A stretch of DNA of 21,075 nt from Actinomycetes bacterium (GTDB taxonomy: Bacteria > Actinomycetota > Actinomycetes > Actinomycetales > Microbacteriaceae), in assembly GCA_023436775.1 (NCBI GenBank), contig JAEZHW010000024.1, positions 1 through 21,075 of the forward strand, in the 5' to 3' direction. The notes under the pieces are model-generated. The model made no database searches. It saw only the letters and a list, made by a program, of their open reading frames with translations, and was not told where the DNA came from. Shown here in pieces: positions 6,403-12,884 of this stretch. Position 1 is the stretch's first letter, and the number at the start of each line of letters is the position of its first letter. The position numbers were made by a program, and so were the translations under genes.

Positions 6403-7428
6403 TTACGCTGACAAGCGCCGCAGCCCCTTGGTGACCTGGTGTGCCCAGAACGGACCGCGATAGATGAAGCCGGTGTAGGCCTGCACCAGCGTGGCGCCGG
6501 CATCGAGGCGCTCCTGGGCCTGTGCTGCCGTCTCGACACCGCCCACGCTGATCACTGCCGTCTCGGCCGGCAACTCGGCCCGCAGTACCTTGAGAATCTC
6601 AAGGGAACGACGCGCCACCGGCGCGCCGGAAAGACCACCTGCTTGCCCGACCAGGCTCGGGTCGGACTGCAGACCTTCGCGGGAGAGCGTCGTGTTCGTC
6701 GCGATCACCCCAGCTAGGCCCACACGAGTCGCGAGTGCCGCGATGCCACGCACCTGCTCATCGTCGAGATCCGGGGCAATCTTGACCAGCAACGGCGTGG
6801 TCCCCGCCGCATCGCGGACCGCCGTGAGCAGCGGCTCCAGCATGTCTAGCTCTTGCAGCCCCCGCAGTCCTGGCGTATTCGGTGACGACACGTTTACCAC
6901 CAGGTAGTCCGCGAGCGGCGCCAGCAACCGGGTGCTCGTGAGGTAGTCCTCGACCGCGTGCTCCACCTCAACGATGCGGCTCTTGCCGATGTTCACCCCG
7001 ATGACGGGACGACGCTTGCGGCGACGCAGGCGCTCCAGGCGCCGTGCAGCCGCCTCGGCACCCTGGTTGTTGAATCCCATGCGGTTGATGAATGCGCGGT
7101 CCGCGGTGAGGCGGAACAGGCGCGGCTTGGGATTGCCCGGCTGTGCGTGAGCAGTCACCGTGCCGATCTCGACATGGCCAAAGCCGAGCTGACCGAGGCC
7201 GACGACGGCGCGAGCATCCTTGTCGAAACCGGCGGCAAGACCGATCGGTGAGGGGAAGTTCACACCGAAGGCACGCACCGCCTGTTCTGGCTTGGGCTGG
7301 AGCAGTCGTCCCCACAGCGCTCCGCCGACGAACGGCACCGCTCGGATCACCGCCATCCCGAGGTGATGGGCGCGTTCCGCCTCGAACCGGCAAATGACGG
7401 TGCGATAGAGCAGTTCGTACACGCTCAC
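6403..7428 (-). CDS. pyrD: Dihydroorotate dehydrogenase (quinone), class 2
   Basis: Fourth step of de novo pyrimidine synthesis: it oxidises dihydroorotate to orotate with FMN and passes electrons to membrane quinone. The 341-residue protein has the class 2 N-terminal helical extension (about 1-45) that docks on the membrane. Motifs: GLAAGFDKD (63-71), NRMGFNNQG (115-123), GVNIGKS (144-150), NVSSPNTPGL (179-188) with the class 2 catalytic serine S182, LVKIAPD (214-220), GGLSGAP and the C-terminal FMN phosphate site VGGVET...YTGFIYRGP. The GTG start overlaps the nrdR stop by four bases (GTGA), indicating translational coupling. No other pyr gene is in the window. Confidence 0.97.
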   Translation of the reverse strand: MSVYELLYRTVICRFEAERAHHLGMAVIRAVPFVGGALWGRLLQPKPEQAVRAFGVNFPSPIGLAAGFDKDARAVVGLGQLGFGHVEIGTVTAHAQPGNPKPRLFRLTADRAFINRMGFNNQGAEAAARRLERLRRRKRRPVIGVNIGKSRIVEVEHAVEDYLTSTRLLAPLADYLVVNVSSPNTPGLRGLQELDMLEPLLTAVRDAAGTTPLLVKIAPDLDDEQVRGIAALATRVGLAGVIATNTTLSREGLQSDPSLVGQAGGLSGAPVARRSLEILKVLRAELPAETAVISVGGVETAAQAQERLDAGATLVQAYTGFIYRGPFWAHQVTKGLRRLSA

Positions 7429-7904
7429 GATTCGTCCTCCGCCGACTCCGTTGAGGCCGCGTGTTCGGCCCGCAACTGCGCGATGGCGGCCTCGAAGTCG
7501 TCGAGCGAGGCGAAGCCTTGGTACACGCTGGCGAATCGCAGGTAGGCGACCTCGTCCAGTTCACGCAGCGGCGGCAGAATCGCTAGGCCGATGTCATCGG
7601 ACTCAATCTCACTCACGCCCGAGGCGCGGATCGCTTCTTCCACCCGCTGCGCGAGCTGCGCCAGGTCCGCATCTGTCACCGGACGACCCTGCGCGGCCTT
7701 GCGCACGCCAGAGGCAACCTTGTCTCGACTGAAAGGCTCCACCACGCCGCTTCGCTTCAGCACGCTCAGGCTGGCGGATTCCACCGTCGTGAAGCGGCGG
7801 CCACAGTTCGGGCACTGCCGACGACGGCGGATCGAGAGGCCGTCATCGCTGGTACGCGAGTCAACGACGCGGGAATCGGAATGACGGCAGAAAGGACAGT
7901 GCAT
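7425..7904 (-). CDS. nrdR: Transcriptional repressor NrdR
   Basis: Represses ribonucleotide reductase genes by binding NrdR boxes, with ATP/dATP sensed in its ATP-cone. The 159-residue protein has the N-terminal zinc ribbon with C3, C6, C31 and C34 (CPFC and CPNC), a basic SIRRRRQC stretch before the second pair, and an ATP-cone at about 49-139 (VLKRSGVVEPFSRDK onward). The acidic tail is unremarkable. The ATG lies nine bases after a TATCCT box, so the message has almost no leader. Its stop overlaps the pyrD start. No nrd genes occur here, so its targets lie elsewhere. Confidence 0.97.
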   Translation of the reverse strand: MHCPFCRHSDSRVVDSRTSDDGLSIRRRRQCPNCGRRFTTVESASLSVLKRSGVVEPFSRDKVASGVRKAAQGRPVTDADLAQLAQRVEEAIRASGVSEIESDDIGLAILPPLRELDEVAYLRFASVYQGFASLDDFEAAIAQLRAEHAASTESAEDES

Positions 7905-7913
7905 GGTGCATCC

Positions 7914-7919
7914 AGGATA
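7914..7919 (-). promoter_or_regulatory. Candidate -10 box for nrdR-pyrD
   Basis: The minus strand reads TATCCT nine bases before the nrdR ATG, in the 41-base gap after the SRPBCC gene. It predicts a leader of only two or three bases, or none. Transcription may also read in from upstream. Confidence 0.4.
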
Positions 7920-7945
7920 CCGGTCAGCCTCTGCCGCGGCTGCGA

Positions 7946-8401
7946 CTAGGCATCGGCAGCGATCAGCGCCGCCATATCCGTCAGGAACGCCTGATAGCCG
8001 GCACGGGTTGCCTCCTGCTCTTCGGCGCTGAAGCCCGGAGTGAACTGCTGCACTTGCACGATGGTGCCGTCGCCGTCGGGAATCAGGGTGAAGGACGTCG
8101 GATCAGTCGAATCCATCAACGGATCATCATCCATGGTGATGACCAGGCGGCGCGGCGGATCCACTTCCATGAAGGTGCCATGCCAGTGAATGCAGGCGCC
8201 ATCAGGCAGCACCATCATGGCGCGCCAGTTGCCACCCTCTTCCGGATGCCAGACGAGTTGGTCAAGCGGGACCTCCACGGCGGAGGTTCCGAACCAGTGC
8301 GCGAACTGCTCCGGTTCTGCGATCGCTGCGAACACGCGCTCGGGCGAGGCCGCAATGCGGAAGCTCAGTTCCAAGACGGATTGGTCCGATTGTTCGGGCA
8401 T
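7946..8401 (-). CDS. SRPBCC / AHSA1-like protein
   Basis: A 151-residue START/SRPBCC-fold protein of the AHSA1 (activator of Hsp90 ATPase homologue) type. Typical features: the opening LELSFRIAASPERVFAAIAEPEQFAHWFG (10-38) with the conserved VF-A and WFG pattern, a central strand region with HWHGTF, then PPRRLVITMD and a final amphipathic helix (EEQEATRAGYQAFLTDMAALI). The fold makes a hydrophobic pocket for a small ligand or peptide, but members vary widely in role and the ligand cannot be named. The ATG is preceded by AAAGGA seven bases upstream. It lies between hisD and nrdR on the same strand, 97 bases after hisD, and I found no TANNNT box in that gap, so it may be read from the hisD promoter past a weak hairpin. 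Confidence 0.85.
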   Translation of the reverse strand: MPEQSDQSVLELSFRIAASPERVFAAIAEPEQFAHWFGTSAVEVPLDQLVWHPEEGGNWRAMMVLPDGACIHWHGTFMEVDPPRRLVITMDDDPLMDSTDPTSFTLIPDGDGTIVQVQQFTPGFSAEEQEATRAGYQAFLTDMAALIAADA

Positions 8402-8480
8402 CGTCGTGTCCTTTTCCGTATGGCCAGTAGCGACTCCCCCAATGGTGCCACTGCGTACAGAAAGTTGCTACCCAAACACG

Positions 8481-8504
8481 CACCAGGCGCAGAAACGCCT
8501 AGTG
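8481..8504 (-). terminator. Hairpin overlapping the hisD stop codon
   Basis: A nine-pair stem (8481-8489 with 8496-8504, one wobble) and a six-base loop, CAGAAA on the plus strand. The stop codon of hisD lies inside one arm. No T-tract follows. It may be a weak terminator or an mRNA-stabilising structure between hisD and the SRPBCC gene. Confidence 0.5.
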
Positions 8505-9809
8505 CTGCTCGAACCGGGCCTGCACTGCCTCACCGTGGGCTGGCAACGCTTCCGCACGCGACAGGGCGACAACGCGGTCTGCGACGTCCCGAAGGCCAGC
8601 CTCGTCGTAGCGAATGATCTGCTGAGCTCGCAGGAACGAATACGCACCGAGGCCGCTGGAGAACCGGGCTTGACCACCCGTGGGCAGCACGTGGTTGGAA
8701 CCCGCCAAGTAGTCGCCGAGGCTCACCGGGGCGTAAGCGCCGACGAAAATGGCCCCCGCGTTCGAAATCTGCGCCAGCAGCGTCTCGGTGTCGGCAACGT
8801 GCAGTTCGAGGTGCTCGGGTGCGTAGGCGTCACTCACACGGGCTGCGGCCGCGAGGTCGTCCACCAGCACCACGGCCGACTGCGGTCCAGACAGGGCGAT
8901 CGTGGCGCGCTCGTGGTTGTCGGTCTTGGGCAGGCGGGCCGCGATCTCGGCGCGCACCGTCTCGGCCAAGGTCTCGGAGTCGGTAACCAGGACCGCACCG
9001 GCCTGCTCATCGTGCTCCGCCTGGCTGATCAGGTCGGCGGCCACCCAGCCTGCGTTGGCGCTGGCGTCAGCGATGACGAGCACCTCGGTTGCGCCTGCCA
9101 CCGCATCGATACCGACCGTGCCCTGTACCAACTGTTTCGCTGCGGCCACATACGGGTTTCCAGGACCGGTGATCACGTCGACCGGCTCCAGGCCAAGTTC
9201 TGGCACACCATAGGCCAGCGCCGCAATGGCACCGGCTCCACCGATGGCATAGACCTCCGTGACGCCCAGCAAGCCGAGGGCGCCAAGGACCACCGGGTGC
9301 ACCTGGCCGCCGAAGGCGCGCTGCGGGGGTGAGACCACGGCAATGGAGCCGACGCCAGCTTCCTGCGCAGCGACCACGTTCATCACGACGCTCGATGGGT
9401 AGACCGCCTTGCCACCCGGTACATACAGACCTGCGCGACCCACCGGCTGCCAGCGTTGCTCGACGACGGCCCCGTCACCAAAGGTGGTCACCGAGGCGGT
9501 GGGAATCTGGGCGCGACTGGCAGCGCGCACCCGCGCAATCGCCGCTTCCAGCGCTTCCCGAATCTCCGGCTGCAGCGCTGTAACCGCGGCGGCGATCTCG
9601 GCAGCATCCACGCGCAGTGACGCGGGGGCGCCGCCGTCGAAGCGGTCTGCCTGTGCGCGCAACGCGGCTTCACCGCCGGTGCGCACCGCCTCCACGAGCT
9701 GCGTTGCCGCGGCCGACGCCGCCGACAGGTCAATGGAGGCGCGGGGCATGCGGTCGCGCAATTCGGCGGCGCTGAGCACCGTACCGCGAAGATCAATAGT
9801 CTGCATCAT
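8499..9809 (-). CDS. hisD: Histidinol dehydrogenase
   Basis: Last two steps of histidine synthesis: it oxidises L-histidinol to L-histidine with two NAD+ and one zinc. The 436-residue length is standard. Motifs: AGLYVPGGKAVYPSSV (126-141), ITGPGNPYVAAAKQ (213-226), SQAEHDEQAGA (262-272) with zinc ligands Q263 and H266, APEHLE (330-335) with catalytic E332-H333, LGDYLAGSNHVLPT (364-377) with D366, and C-terminal H425. All expected residues are present. The start has two tandem ATGs (9809 and 9806); TAGACT lies nine bases before the first. It is not followed by hisC or hisB, which often form an operon with hisD in actinobacteria, so the his genes are split in this genome. Confidence 0.97.
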   Translation of the reverse strand: MMQTIDLRGTVLSAAELRDRMPRASIDLSAASAAATQLVEAVRTGGEAALRAQADRFDGGAPASLRVDAAEIAAAVTALQPEIREALEAAIARVRAASRAQIPTASVTTFGDGAVVEQRWQPVGRAGLYVPGGKAVYPSSVVMNVVAAQEAGVGSIAVVSPPQRAFGGQVHPVVLGALGLLGVTEVYAIGGAGAIAALAYGVPELGLEPVDVITGPGNPYVAAAKQLVQGTVGIDAVAGATEVLVIADASANAGWVAADLISQAEHDEQAGAVLVTDSETLAETVRAEIAARLPKTDNHERATIALSGPQSAVVLVDDLAAAARVSDAYAPEHLELHVADTETLLAQISNAGAIFVGAYAPVSLGDYLAGSNHVLPTGGQARFSSGLGAYSFLRAQQIIRYDEAGLRDVADRVVALSRAEALPAHGEAVQARFEQH

Positions 9810-9818
9810 GACCCCGTC

Positions 9819-9824
9819 AGTCTA
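9819..9824 (-). promoter_or_regulatory. Candidate -10 box for hisD
   Basis: The minus strand reads TAGACT nine bases before the first hisD ATG, so the leader would be two or three bases at most. It sits back to back with the MurC-like gene's -10 box, 37 bases away on the other strand. Confidence 0.45.
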
Positions 9825-9861
9825 GCGACGCCGACTGCGCGGCGAATGGAAGCGGCCGCAC

Positions 9862-9867
9862 TAGGCT
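9862..9867 (+). promoter_or_regulatory. Candidate -10 box for the MurC-like gene
   Basis: TAGGCT lies 45 bases before the ATG at 9913, giving a leader of roughly 40 bases that contains AGGAG (9888-9892) and GGAG (9899-9902). It shares the divergent intergenic region with the hisD promoter. Confidence 0.4.
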
Positions 9868-9912
9868 GGTCTGGGATTGACCCGCGTAGGAGCTGATTGG
9901 AGCCGAACCCCG

Positions 9913-11178
9913 ATGCGTATCTGGTTCTCCGGTATCGGTGGCGTTGGCATCGGCTCGCTGGCCTCGGTTGCAGCGGACGCCGGGTATGACGTTGTCGGCT
10001 CCGACCTCTCGCCAAGCCTCACCACCGCAGAGCTCGAATCGCGCGGCATCGAGATCGTCTACGGCCAGGACGGTGCAGCGCTGCACCAGACACACCAAGC
10101 TGCCCCCATCGACCGCGTCGTACACACAGCCGCGTTGAAGCCAGATCACCCGGAGCTCCTGGCCGCCGACGAGCTCGGCATCCCAACTGCAAAGCGTGAC
10201 GTCTTCCTGAACGAGCTGATCCGGGAACACGAACTCAAGTTGCTCGCTATCAGTGGCACCCATGGGAAGACCACGGTCACGGGGATGGCAATCTGGGCCT
10301 TCCAGCAGCTCGGAATCCCCGTCAGTTGGTCCATTGGCACCACGATCCGCTACGGCGCCGCCGGGCACTACGACCCGGATGCGGAATGGTTCGTGCTCGA
10401 ATGCGACGAGTTCGACCGGAATATGTTGCGCTTCTCCCCCACGGTCGCTGTGTTGCCGGCGGTCGGCTACGACCACCCGGATACCTACCCGAGTCGGGAG
10501 GACTATCAGGCGGCCTTCGCCCAATTCGCTGCGCAGTCCGGAGCGACCTACATCTGGGACGATCAGGCCGGCGGTGCCCTCAACCAGGTGCCTGGCGTGC
10601 GTGCCTTGCCCGCGCGCGACGTCTCCCTCGATGAGATCCCGCTCCCCGGTGCGCACAATCGCCGGAACGCCGCATTGCTCGCGGCAGCGCTCGTGGAGCA
10701 GGTGGGGCCGGGCCGTGAGGGTGACGTGCGGGCCGCGATCGCCTCGTTCCCAGGGACGGACCGACGCTTCGAGCGCCTCGCCGAGAACCTGTACAGCGAC
10801 TACGGCCACCACCCGACTGAGATTGCCGCGACGCTGCAATTGGCGCGCGAAGTCGCAGACCGGGTTGTGCTCGTGTATCAGCCACACCAGAACATTCGCC
10901 AGCACGAACTCTTGGGGCACTACGGTGATGAGTTCCGTCTCGCGGAGCGCACGTTCTGGCTCCCGACGTACCTGTCTCGCGAGGACCCCAACTTGCGAGT
11001 TCTGGAGCCGGCCGAACTCTTCGCCTCGGTCAGCAATCCCGAAGCAGTTGAAGCGGCAGAGTGGGGCGAGGAGCTGTGGCAGCGGCTGGAGGCCTATCGC
11101 GCCGACGGGGTGCTCGTGCTCGCCATGGGGGCAGGATCCATCGACGGCTGGTTCCGAGAGCGTCTCGCTCAAAACTGA
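9913..11178 (+). CDS. MurC/Mpl-like Mur ligase, lone copy outside a cell-wall cluster
   Basis: An ATP-dependent Mur ligase of 421 residues with all three domains. N-terminal GIGGVG (8-13) is the UDP-sugar binding signature of MurC and Mpl. The central domain has the P-loop GTHGKTT (115-121), ECDEFD (163-168, where MurC usually has EADESD) and HNRRN (248-252). The C-terminal domain has RRFE (284-287), DYGHHPTEI (296-304), YQPHQNIRQ (322-330) and GAGSID (407-412). These fit the MurC/Mpl branch, which joins L-alanine or a peptide to UDP-MurNAc, more than MurD, E or F. Several motifs vary from the textbook form, and no other cell-wall synthesis ligase is nearby, so it is probably a paralog of the dcw-cluster MurC; the true substrate is open. 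An upstream TTG at 9877 is in frame but lacks motif support, so ATG 9913 is preferred. Confidence 0.85.
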   Translation: MRIWFSGIGGVGIGSLASVAADAGYDVVGSDLSPSLTTAELESRGIEIVYGQDGAALHQTHQAAPIDRVVHTAALKPDHPELLAADELGIPTAKRDVFLNELIREHELKLLAISGTHGKTTVTGMAIWAFQQLGIPVSWSIGTTIRYGAAGHYDPDAEWFVLECDEFDRNMLRFSPTVAVLPAVGYDHPDTYPSREDYQAAFAQFAAQSGATYIWDDQAGGALNQVPGVRALPARDVSLDEIPLPGAHNRRNAALLAAALVEQVGPGREGDVRAAIASFPGTDRRFERLAENLYSDYGHHPTEIAATLQLAREVADRVVLVYQPHQNIRQHELLGHYGDEFRLAERTFWLPTYLSREDPNLRVLEPAELFASVSNPEAVEAAEWGEELWQRLEAYRADGVLVLAMGAGSIDGWFRERLAQN

Positions 11179-11247
11179 GCGCGCGGCGGGTCATCTGCCG
11201 AGTCACGCATGCGCCAGCGACCTGCTGCCGCGTCGTGGCGATGCGAC

Positions 11248-11709
11248 CTAGGCCTCAGCAGCGTCGTCGGCGTCGGTCGCCTGCTCGCCCGCATCCTGGC
11301 CGAGGGCCTGAGCGATGCCGCTCAAGACACCGGCGACGAACCGACCGGAATCGTCCGTGCTGAGTTCCGTTGCCAGCGCCCGCGCCTCGCTAATGGCAGC
11401 TGCGGCGGGCACGTCAGGGTTGTGCGCCAGCTCCCACGCGGCGACGCGGAGAATGGCGCGGTCAACGGCCGGCATGCGGTGCAGCGGCCAGCGGTGCGAG
11501 TGCGCCGAAATCAGCGCATCGATCTGGTCAGCGTGGTCCGCGTAGCCACCGGCAATCTGGGCGGCATAGTCCCACGAGGCGCGACGCGCGGGCTCATTCG
11601 CCGCACGAACGCGCTCCTCGCTCAGCACCGCCGACACCGGCAGTCCGCGCAGGTCTGCAATGTACAGCAGATCCAGCGCGCGCTTGCGTGCCTTGGTCCG
11701 GGCGCCCAC
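11248..11709 (-). CDS. nusB: Transcription antitermination factor NusB
   Basis: With NusE (ribosomal protein S10) it binds boxA RNA and supports antitermination, chiefly in rRNA operons. The 153-residue protein is all-helical with the family signatures: N-terminal RTKARKRALDLLYIADLRG, a central WPLHRMPAVDRAILRVAAWEL (about 74-94) and a C-terminal AAISEARALATELSTDDSGRFVAGVLSGIA. The last 15 residues are acidic and poorly conserved. The GTG start shares one base with the efp stop (TAGTG), so it is probably translated with efp. It is the last gene of the long minus-strand block and converges on the MurC-like gene across a 69-base gap, where I see no clear terminator hairpin. Confidence 0.95.
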   Translation of the reverse strand: MGARTKARKRALDLLYIADLRGLPVSAVLSEERVRAANEPARRASWDYAAQIAGGYADHADQIDALISAHSHRWPLHRMPAVDRAILRVAAWELAHNPDVPAAAAISEARALATELSTDDSGRFVAGVLSGIAQALGQDAGEQATDADDAAEA

Positions 11710-12272
11710 TAGTCGTTGACGCGGCCGAGATATTCACCCGTGCGGGTGTCAACCTTGACCTTGGTCCCGGTCTCAAGGAAGAGCGGCACCTGAATCTGGT
11801 AGCCAGTCTCGAGGGTGGCGGGCTTGGTGCCACCGGTCGAGCGGTCGCCCTGCAGGCCCGGCTCGGTGTAGGTGATCTCGAGCACGACCGATGCCGGCAT
11901 TTCGAGGTAGAGCGGGTTGCCGTTGTTCAGCGCGATCTGCACGATCTGGTTCTCGAGCATGTAGTTGGCGGCGTCGCCCACGACCGTCTCGGACACCGTG
12001 ATCTGGTCGTAGTCGTCCACGTCCATGAAGACGAAGCCGCTACCGTCGTTGTACAGGTACTGGTAGTCGCGGCGGTCCACGGTCTCGAAGTCAACCTTGG
12101 CACCAGCGTTGAAGGTCTTGTCGAGGGTCTTGCCCGTCATGACGTTCTTCAGCTTGGTCCGGACGAATGCGCCACCCTTACCGGGCTTGACGTGCTGGAA
12201 CTCGACAACGGTCCACAACTGACCGTCGAGGTTGAGCACAGAACCGTTCTTGATGTCGTTCGTCGTCGCCAT
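11709..12272 (-). CDS. efp: Elongation factor P
   Basis: Binds ribosomes stalled on proline runs and promotes peptide bond formation. The 187-residue protein has the three beta-barrel domains of EF-P (about 1-65, 66-130 and 131-187). The tip loop of domain I reads KPGKGGAF with the key lysine at K32. In many actinobacteria the loop is PGKGP with an unmodified lysine; here the last residue is G. No epmA-like modification gene is in the window. The end has the signature TGGTKPATLETGYQIQVPLFLETGTKVKVDTRTGEYLGR. The ATG start follows a leader of about 45 bases from a TAGGCT box. The nearest upstream AAGGA is 14 bases away, rather far. nusB overlaps its stop codon. Confidence 0.97.
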   Translation of the reverse strand: MATTNDIKNGSVLNLDGQLWTVVEFQHVKPGKGGAFVRTKLKNVMTGKTLDKTFNAGAKVDFETVDRRDYQYLYNDGSGFVFMDVDDYDQITVSETVVGDAANYMLENQIVQIALNNGNPLYLEMPASVVLEITYTEPGLQGDRSTGGTKPATLETGYQIQVPLFLETGTKVKVDTRTGEYLGRVND

Positions 12273-12321
12273 GGTTGTTTTGTCAATCCTTCACGCTGGA
12301 ATGGCTCAATTGCCGCCGTTT

Positions 12322-12327
12322 AGCCTA
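12322..12327 (-). promoter_or_regulatory. Candidate -10 box for efp-nusB
   Basis: The minus strand reads TAGGCT about 50 bases before the efp ATG, in the 125-base aroQ-efp gap. It would give efp-nusB their own promoter within the aro block. The rest of that gap shows only a weak GGCA/TGCC hairpin after aroQ. Confidence 0.45.
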
Positions 12328-12397
12328 TCAGCGCGCGCGGCAGCCCATGCACGCTCCAGGCACTTTCCTGCCAGAAACCTGAGTTTGCTTAGGCGAT

Positions 12398-12844
12398 TCA
12401 GACTGCCGAGGCGTCCAAGACCGCCTGGAGTGCCAGCCGGTACGACCCGAATCCAAAGCCCGCAATCACGCCGGTGGCCACTCCCGAGATCACGCTGGTG
12501 TGACGGAATATCTCGCGCGTGTGGGGGTTCGAGATGTGCACCTCGATCAGCGGCAGACCAGCCTTGCTCACCAGCGCTGCGGCATCCCGCAGCGCGTAGG
12601 AGTAGTGCGTGAAGGCGGCCGGGTTCAGGATGACCGCATGTCCAGCGTCGACGGCCTCGTGCAGCCAGTGAATCAGTTCCGACTCGTCGTCGGTTTGGCG
12701 CACCTCCAACGCCACTCCGGCTGCCTCGGCGCGAGCACCGAGATCCGCCCGCAGGTCGTCCAGCGATGCACTGCCGTAGACGTCCGGCTCGCGGCTGCCC
12801 AGTCGGCCAAGGTTCGGTCCGTTCAGCACCAGAATCGAGGTCAT
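12398..12844 (-). CDS. aroQ: Type II 3-dehydroquinate dehydratase
   Basis: Third shikimate step: 3-dehydroquinate to 3-dehydroshikimate. The 148-residue protein is the small dodecameric type II enzyme, not the type I AroD. Active-site residues are visible: N11 in LNGPNLGRLG, R18 and Y23 in SREPDVYGS (flexible lid arginine and catalytic tyrosine), N74 and H80 in LNPAAFTHYS, H103 in EVHISNPHTRE and R114. The ATG lies six bases after TAGCAT, so it may also have its own leaderless transcript, although it sits 40 bases after aroB. An aroQ between aroB and efp resembles the Corynebacteriales arrangement, but the peptidase gene often found there is absent. Confidence 0.96.
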   Translation of the reverse strand: MTSILVLNGPNLGRLGSREPDVYGSASLDDLRADLGARAEAAGVALEVRQTDDESELIHWLHEAVDAGHAVILNPAAFTHYSYALRDAAALVSKAGLPLIEVHISNPHTREIFRHTSVISGVATGVIAGFGFGSYRLALQAVLDASAV

Positions 12845-12850
12845 TGCTCC

Positions 12851-12856
12851 ATGCTA
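12851..12856 (-). promoter_or_regulatory. Candidate -10 box, leaderless aroQ transcript
   Basis: The minus strand reads TAGCAT, then six bases and the aroQ ATG, the spacing expected of leaderless actinobacterial messages. GGAG sits only two bases before the ATG, too close for a normal ribosome site, which supports the promoter reading. Confidence 0.45.
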
Positions 12857-12884
12857 GCGCCGCTGCACGGCCGGCGAGGTCGCG

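Noticed and set aside
9877..9912. Earlier TTG start for the MurC-like gene
   Set aside because: It would add 12 residues before the MRIWFSGIGG opening expected of the family, and no ribosome site precedes it.
9817..11172. 451-codon open frame antisense to the MurC-like gene
   Set aside because: The plus-strand frame carries the full set of Mur ligase motifs; the antisense frame shows none.
11179..11247. Terminator between the MurC-like gene and nusB
   Set aside because: Only a short CGCATGCG palindrome is present; no stem long enough to support a terminator call.
12281..12286. TTGACA on the minus strand before efp, as a -35 box
   Set aside because: It is eight bases from the ATG, so the matching -10 would fall inside efp, and no suitable hexamer is there.
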